64,000 bases of DNA from an uncultured Fretibacterium sp. (GTDB lineage Bacteria; Synergistota; Synergistia; Synergistales; Aminobacteriaceae): contig CAMHMH010000003.1 in assembly GCA_946186205.1 (NCBI GenBank), positions 124,001-188,000 of the forward strand, written 5' to 3'. The position numbers and the translations under genes are program-made. This document shows positions 6,701 through 14,847 of the stretch, piece by piece. The notes under the pieces are model-generated. The model did no database searches. It was not told where the DNA came from and was given only the letters and a program-made list of their open reading frames with translations. Within the stretch, counting starts at the first letter, position 1; the number at the start of each line of letters is the position of its first letter.

Positions 6701-9271
6701 AACCTTCATGTCTTTGTTGAACGTCGGAATCGCTAAGAGGCTTTCTGCTTCTGTCCTGATACGAGAGAGTCCCGACTCGCTTTTGCTTTCGCCGGACTTC
6801 TCGAGGAAATCTGCCGGGAATGTCCCGAATCTTTTGTGAAACTCGTAAATCCTCGCAAAAACTTTCCGCGCTTCTCTTGCTGACGGGAAAAATGAATCAT
6901 AATCCGCGCTTATCTCGTCAAGTCTCCTCTTCATCTCAAAGTCAGAGTACGGCATTTCAGGCGAAATCATCGCACGAAGATACGCCGCAAGCATCAAGCA
7001 TTCTGAGATCTCATCACCGGCGGGGTTGTCCGGGAATGCTGCCGAGAGATTAGCACCTGTGTATTCAGGCGAGTCGTGAAATACGTGGGCGGCCATGTCA
7101 ATTTTTGCTGACAGCTCAGAGCATCTCACGTTGTCAGGGTTTGACTCAGCAGCTTTTGCCGCAAGCACCGCAGTAATCAGTGAGGGGTACGGAATTTCTT
7201 TGCTTCCCGTGTCTGTGTCATTGAGGAGCGAAATTACTTCATCAGCTAAAGTATCATCATCAGGAATCGCGGGTATCGTTTCGGAATTGTAAACTACTTC
7301 TGAAGACTCAGAGAGCGAATCGGCAATTTCGTTTTCGTGAGCTTCATTCACTTCTGCCGGAATCGTTTCAGGCTCGTCAGAAACTTCTGAAGACTCAAGG
7401 AGCGAATCGGCGATTTTATTTTCGTGAGCTTCATTCACTTTTGCCGGAATCGTTTCGGACTCGTCAGCAGCTTCTGAAGACTCAGGAAGGGAGTCGGCAA
7501 TTTCGTTTTCGTGAGCTTCATTTACTTCTGGCGGAGTCGTTTCGTTGTCGCTGTCGAAATTGAAGCCTAACTGCGGCTCATGTTCTGCGCTCAAATCCTC
7601 CGCAGGCAAGTCAGCAGAATCATCATCATCATCATCAACATGAATCAGAAATATTTCATCTTCCTCATCGTCAATTACTACAAAGCCCCTGTACAATTTA
7701 TCATCAAGAATGAAAACTTTCTCTCTTGTTTCATCATCAAGGCTTTCAAGCACAGAATTTACTTGATCGGGTGAATCCTGAGCCACCACAAATGACTCAC
7801 TCTTTGCTGCTGAGGTGTAAGATACAGCGTCTGCCAGCGACAAAAACAGCGGGCATTTGTACTCTTTTCCCTCCCAGAAAACCGGGACTGTTGTGCCGTC
7901 AAGAGTAGACATTGTGCCGCTGAGGATTGCGCCGAGCTTGTCGATTCTGTCGCTTTCACTGCAGAAAAGAAGGTATTCAAGCATCATTGAGTTTCTCTGC
8001 ACGGTCTGTGAAGCGTAATATTCTGAGAGTTCGTTGTCTGCTCCGACGGGTGCTTTGCCGACTGACGGTTCTTTGAAGCGTTTCTTGACTTCAGCTTTTT
8101 CGAGGGAGCCTGCGAGCCATTTTGTGAGGCAGTAGAATCCTTCATCATCATCATCAGCGGGGAAATATGACACGGCTTTTTTGCGCTCTAACCATTCGAG
8201 AGCGTCTGTTGTTGCCTTCATGCCTTCTTCCCTTCCGGCGTTAAGTTTTTCGTCAATGTATTCTCCGCGTTCTTTGGGGTCTTTCACGCCCTGCGCCATG
8301 TAGTAGACTCTGAACTCGAAAGCCTGCTCAGCGGTCAAGACTGCGTAATGAGAGAATATATTTATCAGCTCCATAACGTTATGGCCGATGTCATGTCCTG
8401 CGCTTACGGCGTTCTTTATGATTTCGTCGCGGAATGCTTTTGCGCTCGGCTTCTTGGGCTTAACGGGATTGCGGGGTGTTAATGTCCTGTCTTCTGCCGG
8501 GATATTCGGTCTGTCGTCAAAAATCTGTGAGGCCGATTCATTTTTGCGCGTTAAGTTTTGCGGAGTCGGTTCGTTTTTGCGTGATGAATTTTGCGATGTC
8601 GATTCCGTTTTGGCTGTTGAGGTTTGCGGAGTCGATTCTGTTTTGGGCGTAATAATTCCGGGCTTATGCTTTGAGTGTGAGTCTTCTCCGTCAATGTAGT
8701 ACTGATTCGCGGTGAGTCCGATAACTGTCATGGCCGGGAAAATTTTCGACAGCTCAAAAGTATTTGATACGTTCCCTTCTGTCAGTTCCTGGTCAAGCAT
8801 GGCAAGAAATTTCTGATACTTCACTGCTTCATTGAGTGCGGATTTTCGTGCGCTTCCTGTGGGATTCTGCTCTAATCTCTGGAGTAGCTTTTCTGCTTTT
8901 TCCTGAACGGGTTTTATCTGGTCGCTGAACATTTCCATTGATGACTTTATCCGAATGAAGCGGCGAAGGTCTTCCTTTGCGAGTTCGGCGGCCTCGTTTA
9001 TTCCCTGCGCTATTCTCCGCAGCTCTGAGGCTGATAATTCCTTCTGCGATACTTCGAGGACGTTTGACTCTGAAGCTATCATTGAGCAAATAGACTCGTA
9101 AAGTTTCCGCAAGCCCTTCAATGACGCAAAGAGATTCCCTGTTGTGCTTTCTTCGGGTGAATAACCGTCATTAAGTTTGTCAGCAACTTCAAGAATAATC
9201 TTCCGCGCATCGTCCGTCAGCTTCTGGAACTTGTCAAGCTCGGAGAAAATTTGCTGCTGTATGTCGTGCAT
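3719..9271 (-). CDS. Giant multidomain ATPase (STAND/ORC-like) of an unrecognised two-gene system
   Basis: A predicted 1850-residue cytoplasmic protein. I start it at ATG 9271 behind AAGGAG; the frame is open 31 codons further but no ribosome site supports that. From the N-terminus: a helical region (1-180); an 11-residue repeat array (about 210-252, KTES/KNES units); a winged-helix-like segment (about 270-500); an acidic stretch (HVDDDDDDSAD near 548) and three 29-residue acidic repeats (about 584-670); a long helical region; and a C-terminal AAA/STAND-type ATPase. That has Walker A GGRQLGKTSLL (about 1494-1504), Walker B FMLLLDEADAF (about 1585), sensor-like FRFVLAGLHNV, then winged-helix-like sequence. 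The architecture recalls bacterial STAND immune sensors, but I recognise no named family. Confidence 0.85.
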   Translation of the reverse strand: MHDIQQQIFSELDKFQKLTDDARKIILEVADKLNDGYSPEESTTGNLFASLKGLRKLYESICSMIASESNVLEVSQKELSASELRRIAQGINEAAELAKEDLRRFIRIKSSMEMFSDQIKPVQEKAEKLLQRLEQNPTGSARKSALNEAVKYQKFLAMLDQELTEGNVSNTFELSKIFPAMTVIGLTANQYYIDGEDSHSKHKPGIITPKTESTPQTSTAKTESTSQNSSRKNEPTPQNLTRKNESASQIFDDRPNIPAEDRTLTPRNPVKPKKPSAKAFRDEIIKNAVSAGHDIGHNVMELINIFSHYAVLTAEQAFEFRVYYMAQGVKDPKERGEYIDEKLNAGREEGMKATTDALEWLERKKAVSYFPADDDDEGFYCLTKWLAGSLEKAEVKKRFKEPSVGKAPVGADNELSEYYASQTVQRNSMMLEYLLFCSESDRIDKLGAILSGTMSTLDGTTVPVFWEGKEYKCPLFLSLADAVSYTSAAKSESFVVAQDSPDQVNSVLESLDDETREKVFILDDKLYRGFVVIDDEEDEIFLIHVDDDDDDSADLPAEDLSAEHEPQLGFNFDSDNETTPPEVNEAHENEIADSLPESSEAADESETIPAKVNEAHENKIADSLLESSEVSDEPETIPAEVNEAHENEIADSLSESSEVVYNSETIPAIPDDDTLADEVISLLNDTDTGSKEIPYPSLITAVLAAKAAESNPDNVRCSELSAKIDMAAHVFHDSPEYTGANLSAAFPDNPAGDEISECLMLAAYLRAMISPEMPYSDFEMKRRLDEISADYDSFFPSAREARKVFARIYEFHKRFGTFPADFLEKSGESKSESGLSRIRTEAESLLAIPTFNKDMKVLPFFAREFFGPACEIYPRVKAVSDDDRSMIDDVRAFVERYYDPNEKMSAGKMEDLIDKVWADVWHERAGAMQGRVRPLISNLRTSVERNFYVRLSIMHKWLSAVETETVNFDAEALTAARNDILSLSEDALSKLRGKPGKSVVMMALDDIRAKLTNSPQPEYFAVLLTNGIIPIDSDGSPILGNSDVKYYEPARNMMRFINAKRLTLSQAEQKILYDEKSPMYENLHQLEMIYRIQGRGSDLGDDAKRARESAEKYTEDFRLKIDTDYAFGRISEDDAETLKSFIVENESIMAGGDFGCWRQFLEAIRLQADDISAVSKERIMSEIKSCIESAGESPEILSEAMRLAEEGSLNAAESFLNRYESAKAMGIPAPEVHSERTEIDAFTEFMTKFDELYRECDKPKSKEKTLKSLGKNYIEDNPPEEWPTLSRKLKDERTAIIDNWPSRLGNTTHEQIRALVAGLGFSPETSEGSVKKESANPDFPNVEIFSVMMRKNDGRNCSHPIAKFGTKLESLSVIILYGSGNPEKIVSSIMEREPGTSILLMDYHISKNVRSQFAKSFRTHGRQDKYFLLVDRVLALFLTLKDTSGRLSTLLQCTLPYTSCIPFTKGSGYVAPEMFYGRERELADIRSPEGSSIVYGGRQLGKTSLLRRAETLEHNPDKLKFAVYSDLTANGLMKAFEDGFSEPDFVSGIIHSVNAKVPGLLDESNTLQAMCGNIEALISGKKAASFMLLLDEADAFLDSIRGENYEPLLPLVNLRKSTEHKFRFVLAGLHNVMRATKYTADNNPLGQLGYALCIRPLSPFEAQRLLLEPLEYLGFRIDPERHLETILTATNYYPGVIQYFGYTLLEKFTDRCINSGSDEITPPFPVDDSLLGSVIASQELTEAATHTLRLSLSLDKYFMLGQCIAYLYYSGGGEVSGAFRGFSVSEIIEADSELTQCMAGESYESYDAMLREMSDMGILSRLSNGSYRFRRQSFVKSIWPDEDSVLRTGE
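7262..7522 (-). repeat. Tandem 87-bp repeat (3 copies) within the giant ATPase gene
   Basis: Three consecutive units encode a 29-residue acidic motif beginning NEAHEN[E/K]IADSL and ending ETIPA. Unit starts in the protein direction are 7522, 7435 and 7348, exactly 87 bp apart. Nucleotide identity between units is high, so recent expansion or contraction is plausible. Confidence 0.9.
8513..8644 (-). repeat. Tandem 33-bp repeat (4 copies) within the giant ATPase gene
   Basis: Four 11-residue units: KTESTPQTSTA, KTESTSQNSSR, KNEPTPQNLTR and KNESASQIFDD. They form a Ser/Thr/Gln-rich linker, probably disordered, between the N-terminal helices and the winged-helix-like part. Confidence 0.85.
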
Positions 9272-9335
9272 ATCAAGACTCCTTTTGTAATGGGATATGT
9301 GAAATTCTAAACACGAAACCCCGAAATGTGAATAG

Positions 9336-9364
9336 TGTATAATTACGGTAAAATCAGCAGACAA
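9336..9364 (-). promoter_or_regulatory. Candidate promoter of the giant-ATPase operon, overlapping the flgB upstream region
   Basis: On the minus strand TTGTCT (9359-9364) and TATACA (9336-9341) are separated by 17 bp, about 65 bp upstream of the start. On the plus strand TATAAT (9338-9343) overlaps it and could serve flgB, so the divergent units may share or compete for this DNA. Confidence 0.5.
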
Positions 9365-9386
9365 ACGAACAAAGGAATGATGACAA

Positions 9387-9788
9387 ATGCTCGGCGATTA
9401 TACATGGAGCGTAATTGAGAAAGAGTCGGAATGTCTCGCGCAAAGATTCCAGGCCGTAAGCAAAAACGTGGCGAACGCAAACACACCCGGCTATGCGCGT
9501 CATAATGTCTCGTTTGAGGATCAGCTCCGCGAGGTTATGGAGCAGGGTAGGCATCTTCACATGACGGTAACGGATCCGGGGCATATTCCTTCACACCCGT
9601 TAAAGATTAAGGACGTTCACGCGGCTGATGTGAAAATTATGGATGAGCAGTACAGGCTTGACCTTAACAACGTAGACCCCGAAAGAGAGATGGCCGTTCT
9701 TGCTGAGACACGAATGATGTACACGGGCTTCATGAGAATAGCCGCGAACAAGCTGACGACTCTTAAGTCAGTAATAGCCGGAAGGTGA
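9387..9788 (+). CDS. flgB: Flagellar basal-body rod protein FlgB
   Basis: A 133-residue proximal rod protein, exported by the flagellar type III apparatus and assembled in the periplasm. The N-terminal rod signature is present (SKNVANANTPGYAR, about residues 28-41), then FEDQLREVM. The C-terminal heptad region (EMAVLAETRMMYTGFMRIAANKL, split here only for display as two helical turns) ends in the usual LTTLKSVI tail. AAAGGAAT precedes the ATG. It is 6 bp upstream of flgC, the normal order, but fliE, which usually follows in such operons, is absent. Confidence 0.95.
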   Translation: MLGDYTWSVIEKESECLAQRFQAVSKNVANANTPGYARHNVSFEDQLREVMEQGRHLHMTVTDPGHIPSHPLKIKDVHAADVKIMDEQYRLDLNNVDPEREMAVLAETRMMYTGFMRIAANKLTTLKSVIAGR

Positions 9789-9794
9789 TGTATC

Positions 9795-10214
9795 ATGAAA
9801 ATTTTTGACAGCTTAGAAGTTGCAGGAAGTTCACTGACCGCCCATCGCTTATGGATGGACACAATATCATCAAACCTTGCGAACATAAACACGACACGAA
9901 CGAAAGCAGGAGGCCCATACAAGCGGAGAGTCCCGGTGTTTGCAGAAATGCTCGATAACACATTGGGAGGGTATCACGACATAGGCGGAGTCAGAGTCTT
10001 GGGAATAAGTGAGGACCAGGGCGCGCCGAGAATGTCATATCAGCCCGATCACCCTGACGCAAACGAAGAAGGCTACGTAGCGTACCCGAATGTTAATCTT
10101 GTACGTGAGATGACAGACATGTTAGTTGCGAGCCGTGCATATGAGGCAAATTTGAGCGTTGTTACGACAGGCCGGGACATGTGGAACGGTGCTCTTGACG
10201 TTCTGAGAGGATAA
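9795..10214 (+). CDS. flgC: Flagellar basal-body rod protein FlgC
   Basis: A 139-residue rod protein that stacks with FlgB, FlgF and FlgG in the periplasmic rod. Visible family features are the N-terminal helix with WMDTISSNLANINT (residues 19-32), the GGPYKRRVPVFAEML segment, the HPDANEEGYVAYPNVN loop (about 88-103) and the C-terminal EMTDMLVASRAYEANLSV helix. Length is normal. It is translated with flgB and followed immediately by a strong hairpin terminator, so the transcript ends after two genes. Confidence 0.95.
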   Translation: MKIFDSLEVAGSSLTAHRLWMDTISSNLANINTTRTKAGGPYKRRVPVFAEMLDNTLGGYHDIGGVRVLGISEDQGAPRMSYQPDHPDANEEGYVAYPNVNLVREMTDMLVASRAYEANLSVVTTGRDMWNGALDVLRG

Positions 10215-10259
10215 AAAATTTTCCCGGAGGATTCGTGAATGAGTCTTCCGGGAATTTTT
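10212..10259. terminator. Bidirectional terminator between flgC and yjfF
   Basis: An 11-bp stem (TTCCCGGAGGA / TCTTCCGGGAA with one mismatch) is flanked by an A-run on the left and TTTTT on the right, so it can end both the flgBC transcript and the converging sugar-transporter transcript. Confidence 0.85.
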
Positions 10260-10260
10260 G

Positions 10261-11292
10261 TTATTTGCGTCTTCCTGTTGACGTTACAACAAAACGCTGT
10301 ATGCAAATGAAGAGTAACAGCAACAACCCCGTCGCGATTTTTCCCCACCATGAAAGAAGATTCCCGTTGAACGTAATCAGGGCAGGTATTACGGACTTCA
10401 GCAGCACGCCGAAAAGAGTCCCGATCATGTAACCGACTCCGCCCGTAAGAAGAGTACCGCCGATAACAGCGCACGTAATCACTTCAAGTTCGCCGCCCTG
10501 CAATGACAAGTTCCAGCCGCTTTTGACGTAAAGAGCATAGCTTATCCCCGCGAGGACTGAGCACAGCCCGTTGAAGCCGTAAACCAAAACTTTTGTGCGT
10601 CCTACAGGGAGTCCCATTAGTGAAGCTGATTGCTCGTTGCCTCCGATAGCGTAGATGTTCCGTCCGAACCGAGTCCGCTGCAAGATGAATGCTCCGATAA
10701 GAATCATCACGAGGAACAATATCACGTTGAAATTCACGAACGCGATCGGCTTTATTCGTACCCATTTCCCGTCAGCAAACTTCATGAGATAAATTTTCCA
10801 GCTTGCGAGAGCGTCAAACATTGGGTGATGTATGTCGATTGACTCACGGCTGATTAGTGAGCATACTCCCCGCGCTAAGAACATTCCCGTTAATGTCGTG
10901 ATAAACGGAGGGACATTGAGATAATGAATCACCCATCCCATAAGCAAGCCTAATCCGACTCCCATCACTAACGCCGCGCAAATGCAGGTCATCGGGTGAA
11001 GGTGCAATATTGTAGTGCCGTAAGCGATGAACATTCCCGTTAATGAAGCGACAGCACCGACCGACAAATCAATACCGCCTGTAATCAGCACCATCGTCAT
11101 GCCTACAGCGGAGATGCCGAAATAAGCATTGTCGATGAAGAGATTGACGAAAGTACGCACAGTGAGGAAGCCTTTATCACCGTAGAGCATTCCTCCTACA
11201 GCATAGATTACGAGGAAGATTCCTATCGTTGCATACACCATTATGTATTTGGGATTAGTGAGTCGCGCAAAGAGAGATTGTTTTTTGCTCAT
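10261..11292 (-). CDS. yjfF: Sugar ABC transporter permease, YjfF-like
   Basis: A 343-residue inner-membrane permease of the BPD_transp_2 family with about ten hydrophobic segments. The family EAA-like loop region SASLMGLPVGRTKVLVYGFN lies near residue 230, and GGIDLSVGAV follows the third membrane span (about 67-76), a hallmark of simple-sugar permeases. Closest style is YjfF, one of two permeases of the galactofuranose importer. Its ATG overlaps the stop of the preceding permease by 4 bp, so the two are coupled. Last gene of the eight-gene importer operon. Substrate is inferred from the YtfQ-like binding protein. Confidence 0.85.
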   Translation of the reverse strand: MSKKQSLFARLTNPKYIMVYATIGIFLVIYAVGGMLYGDKGFLTVRTFVNLFIDNAYFGISAVGMTMVLITGGIDLSVGAVASLTGMFIAYGTTILHLHPMTCICAALVMGVGLGLLMGWVIHYLNVPPFITTLTGMFLARGVCSLISRESIDIHHPMFDALASWKIYLMKFADGKWVRIKPIAFVNFNVILFLVMILIGAFILQRTRFGRNIYAIGGNEQSASLMGLPVGRTKVLVYGFNGLCSVLAGISYALYVKSGWNLSLQGGELEVITCAVIGGTLLTGGVGYMIGTLFGVLLKSVIPALITFNGNLLSWWGKIATGLLLLLFICIQRFVVTSTGRRK

Positions 11293-12353
11293 GACTTGGC
11301 ACCTGCCCTTCTCATGGCCGCGCGTTTTGCAAAATATTTCCTCACCGGCTCAGACTGAAGCACAATAACTACAGCGATGATTAACGCCTTGAATGCCATC
11401 GTTGCTTCTGCGACAATCCCGAAATAATACACGAACGTAACAATCGTGCGAATGATGAGAGAGCCTATCACCGTTCCCGCTAGGCTGAAGCGTCCCCCGG
11501 CCATGTTAGTGCCTCCGATAACGACAGCTAGTATTGCGTCCATCTCGAAATTCAATCCGGCATTGTTGGAGTCGTTCGACATGATTCGGCTTGAGTATAT
11601 TAGTCCTGCAATCCCCGACAAGAGTCCCGTTATCATGAAGACAAGCAATATGACATTCCCGGCCTTAATGCCTGAAAGACGGCTTGCGCTAGGATTGACT
11701 CCGACTGACTCAACGAACGCCCCGAAAGCTGTCTTGCGTGTGAACAATGCGACCGCAACCACAACGATTATTGTTATGATTATGGGCATGGGCAGACATA
11801 AGAAGCTCCCCTGACCTATGACTCTGAACGGAGAATAGCCGGTAGTGAACTGCTTGCCGTCCGTGAGAATCTGAGCGACTCCCCTTCCGCAGACCATAAG
11901 AATCAATGTCGCTATTATCGGCTGAATACCTCCCTTTGCGACTAAGAAGCCGTTGAAGAGTCCCATTAACGCGCAGACAACAAGAGGCACTGCGATAACG
12001 AGAATATACGGGTAAACGGTGTAATCTCCGGGCGTTGTGTAGGTGAGAACGTCCCAGCGCAAAAACTTCAAGGCAATAGCCCCCGCAACAGCAACAAGCG
12101 CGCCAACAGACAAATCCGTACCGCCTAAAGCTATAACGAGAGTCATACCCATTGAGATTATTGTGATTTCGGCTGAACGGTTCACGATGTCTATCAGACT
12201 CCCGTAAAGCATTCCCGTTGAAGGCTGATAGCTTATGCTGAAGAAGTCCGGCCTTATTATGAAGCATACGAGGAGAATTAACGCCTCAGCGATTACTGCC
12301 CATGTTACTTTTGACTGCATGAGTCCCGAGAGGTCAAATTTTTTCCCGGCCAT
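11289..12353 (-). CDS. ytfT: Sugar ABC transporter permease, YtfT-like
   Basis: A 354-residue polytopic permease of the BPD_transp_2 family, second membrane half of the YtfT-YjfF pair. It shows the conserved LGGTDLSVGALVAVAGA segment after the second or third membrane span and NPSASRLSGIKAGNVILLVF near residue 240, the coupling-loop region that contacts the ATPase. I start at ATG 12353 (GGAG about 8 nt upstream); the frame is open 21 codons further but that would overlap the ATPase gene. It ends in a 4-bp overlap with the YjfF-like permease gene. Confidence 0.85.
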   Translation of the reverse strand: MAGKKFDLSGLMQSKVTWAVIAEALILLVCFIIRPDFFSISYQPSTGMLYGSLIDIVNRSAEITIISMGMTLVIALGGTDLSVGALVAVAGAIALKFLRWDVLTYTTPGDYTVYPYILVIAVPLVVCALMGLFNGFLVAKGGIQPIIATLILMVCGRGVAQILTDGKQFTTGYSPFRVIGQGSFLCLPMPIIITIIVVVAVALFTRKTAFGAFVESVGVNPSASRLSGIKAGNVILLVFMITGLLSGIAGLIYSSRIMSNDSNNAGLNFEMDAILAVVIGGTNMAGGRFSLAGTVIGSLIIRTIVTFVYYFGIVAEATMAFKALIIAVVIVLQSEPVRKYFAKRAAMRRAGAKS

Positions 12354-12354
12354 G

Positions 12355-13857
12355 TTACGCAGCTCCTTCCGCAATGATTCGTAATATATCCTGCTGTGTG
12401 CAAGACTCCCCGTCAACCTCCGCGACTTTCGCCCGGTCTCTCATGATGATTATCCTGTTTGAGCACCGTATTATTTCGTCAAGCTCCGAGCTGATGAATA
12501 TTACGGAGACTCCCTCACCGCACATTTCGAGCATTAGCCGCTGAATTTCCGCCTTTGCTCCGATGTCGATTCCCCGCGTGGGTTCGTCGAGTATCAACAC
12601 TTTCGGACTCGCCGCCATCCATCGCGCAAGAATTACTTTCTGCTGATTCCCGCCGGATAATTCGCCCGCTTTTTTCTCGCAGTCAGGAGTCGCAATCCCC
12701 AATAACTTTATGTACTTGTCTGCTAATTCGGTCTGTTCTTGTCTTGTCATCGGGTGCATGAATCCTTTGCGTGATTGAACGGCAAGCATTATGTTTTCAC
12801 GTATCGACAAATCGCCGATTATGCCGTCGCGTTTCCTGTCTTCAGGGCAGAACGCAATCTCGGATTTTATTGCGTCAAAAGGAGTCTTAATGCTGACATT
12901 CTGACCGTCAACAAAAATTTCACCGTGAACAGCACGCGATGCCCCGAACAACATCTCGGCGGTCTCTGTTCTTCCGCTTCCCAAGAGTCCCGCAAATCCA
13001 ATCAGCTCGCCTTTCTTGAGGGTAATGGATATGTCATCAATCCGCGAGGAGTCCCCGATATGTTCAGCCTTTAACATTATGGGCGCGTCTGGTGAAACTT
13101 CTGCGCGTTTGAGGCTGAATATCACATCCATGTCCTTGCCTACCATTTTCGTAACAAGCTCAACTTTTCCCAGCTCGTTAATGTCATACGTCCCGACTAA
13201 ATGACCGTTGCGCAAAATCGTCATCCTGTCTGAGACCGCGTATATCTGATCAAGAAAGTGCGTGATGAAAATTATTCCCATTCCTGACGCTTTCAACTCA
13301 CGCATGACCGAGAAAAGCAGCTGCACTTCATTTTCATCAAGAGAACTTGTCGGCTCATCGAGGATTAATATTTTTGCCTGAACGTCAACGGCTCTTGCTA
13401 TTGCGGTCATTTGCTGGATTGCTGTCGAGTAATAAGACAACGGGCGAGTCACGTCAATGTCAAGATGAAACCGCGACATTAATTCTTCTGCGCGTCTGTT
13501 GATTTCCTTCCAGTCGATCTGGTTGTGCTTCATGGGCTGACGGCCGACAAAAATATTTTCTGCCACGCTCAAATTCGGGCAAAGATTCACTTCCTGGAAG
13601 ACTGTCGATATACCGAGCTGCATTGCGTCATAAGGGCCGGAAGGGTTGATTTCTTTTCCGTCAAGAAGAATCACGCCGGAGTCTTTGCGGTTTACTCCGT
13701 TGATGCATTTGATGAGGGTAGATTTTCCCGCGCCGTTCTCGCCAAGAAGGGAATGAATTTCTCCCTCCCTCAGCGAGAAGTCAACGCCGTCAAGAGCCTT
13801 AACTCCCGGAAATTCTATCGTTATCCCCCTCATTTCAAGGATATTTTTTCCCGGCAA
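12355..13857 (-). CDS. ytfR: Sugar ABC transporter ATP-binding protein, YtfR-like
   Basis: A 500-residue tandem ABC ATPase that powers sugar import from the cytoplasmic face. The first domain has a complete Walker A (GENGAGKST, about residues 40-48) and Walker B (ILILDEPTSSLD); its signature motif is the degenerate YYSTAIQQM usual in this family. The second domain has the weak Walker A GLLGSGRTE, a good signature LSGGNQQK and Walker B VLILDEPTRGID. A TTG at 13857 sits 8 nt from AAGGAG and is preferred over the GTG at 13866, which touches it. It is followed by ytfT after 1 bp and preceded by a permease of the nested importer. Confidence 0.87.
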   Translation of the reverse strand: MPGKNILEMRGITIEFPGVKALDGVDFSLREGEIHSLLGENGAGKSTLIKCINGVNRKDSGVILLDGKEINPSGPYDAMQLGISTVFQEVNLCPNLSVAENIFVGRQPMKHNQIDWKEINRRAEELMSRFHLDIDVTRPLSYYSTAIQQMTAIARAVDVQAKILILDEPTSSLDENEVQLLFSVMRELKASGMGIIFITHFLDQIYAVSDRMTILRNGHLVGTYDINELGKVELVTKMVGKDMDVIFSLKRAEVSPDAPIMLKAEHIGDSSRIDDISITLKKGELIGFAGLLGSGRTETAEMLFGASRAVHGEIFVDGQNVSIKTPFDAIKSEIAFCPEDRKRDGIIGDLSIRENIMLAVQSRKGFMHPMTRQEQTELADKYIKLLGIATPDCEKKAGELSGGNQQKVILARWMAASPKVLILDEPTRGIDIGAKAEIQRLMLEMCGEGVSVIFISSELDEIIRCSNRIIIMRDRAKVAEVDGESCTQQDILRIIAEGAA

Positions 13858-13869
13858 GTTAAACACTCC

Positions 13870-14835
13870 TTACTTGATAACCTTCAAGGCTTTGCGGTCA
13901 ATCGTCAGCGCAACAAATATCAGGAACACGACTCCTTTAATCAATTGCTGAGTCGCTGACTCGAATCCGAGCATGACGAGTCCATTATTCAGAACCGTAT
14001 ACATCAGAGTACCAACAACAATATTTGAGAAACGGACTTTTGCGCCGCCCGTAATCGGAAGCCCGCCCAAAACAAGCGAGATTAATATTTGAGTCTCAAG
14101 CTGATTCCCTGCTGTCGATGTTATAGAGCCTACCTTGATGACGTTGACGAAAGCAGCGAGTCCCGTTAATGCCCCGGCAGCAACAAACGCGAGGAACTTC
14201 ACTTTGTCCGTGCGAACGCCTGAGAATTTCGCAGCAGTCTCTCCTGAGCCTACAGCCTTAACATCATTGCCGATCCTCGTGAACTTGAAGAGGAAGAATG
14301 CAACAATCAGAACCGCAACAGTGATTCCGATTTTGAGGTTGTCGCTGTCAAGTGCCTTAATCGCCGCTGAAGCAGGAATAGCCGTCTCTGTCGTGAAGTA
14401 AGCGCAGACTCCTCTGAACAAATACATCGTGCATATCGTAACAATGAAGCTCTGCAATCTGAATTTCACGTGAAAGAATCCATTCACAGCACCGATAGCC
14501 GCGCCCGTGAGAATGCCGCCGATAATCGCAAGGGGAATATTGTAGAACGAAAGCACCGACACAACGATTGACGCAACACCGAGAGTCGAACCCTCCGTGA
14601 AGTCGATTGAGCCGAGAGTCATAACGAAGAATACGCCCGTCGCAACTATCATCGGATAATATACCTGCGACAACAAAAGCCGTAACCTTTTCGGCTGCAT
14701 GATTCGCCCGTCCGTAAGGTAATACATCGCGCCGAGTATCACAACAAGCCCGATAAACGGCAGTAACCCTTTGAACGTATCACTTTCGAGAAACGCAGAA
14801 AGTTTTGACTGATTCATATCGTCATTTCTTGCCAT
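13870..14835 (-). CDS. Sugar ABC transporter permease, second permease of the nested importer
   Basis: A 321-residue membrane protein of the BPD_transp_2 family with about nine hydrophobic spans. The family segment after the early spans reads GSIDFTEGSTLG in place of the common GGIDLSVG, and the coupling-loop region is AKFSGVRTDKVKFLAF near residue 190. It sits directly downstream of its presumed ATPase (14848-16350) and 12 bp upstream of the YtfR-like ATPase, at the seam between the two importers. I use ATG 14835 (GGCGGT, 7 nt upstream) over a GTG nine bases earlier. Substrate unknown; pentose, hexose or polyol are all possible. Confidence 0.82.
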   Translation of the reverse strand: MARNDDMNQSKLSAFLESDTFKGLLPFIGLVVILGAMYYLTDGRIMQPKRLRLLLSQVYYPMIVATGVFFVMTLGSIDFTEGSTLGVASIVVSVLSFYNIPLAIIGGILTGAAIGAVNGFFHVKFRLQSFIVTICTMYLFRGVCAYFTTETAIPASAAIKALDSDNLKIGITVAVLIVAFFLFKFTRIGNDVKAVGSGETAAKFSGVRTDKVKFLAFVAAGALTGLAAFVNVIKVGSITSTAGNQLETQILISLVLGGLPITGGAKVRFSNIVVGTLMYTVLNNGLVMLGFESATQQLIKGVVFLIFVALTIDRKALKVIK

Positions 14836-14847
14836 AATTTTCACCGC

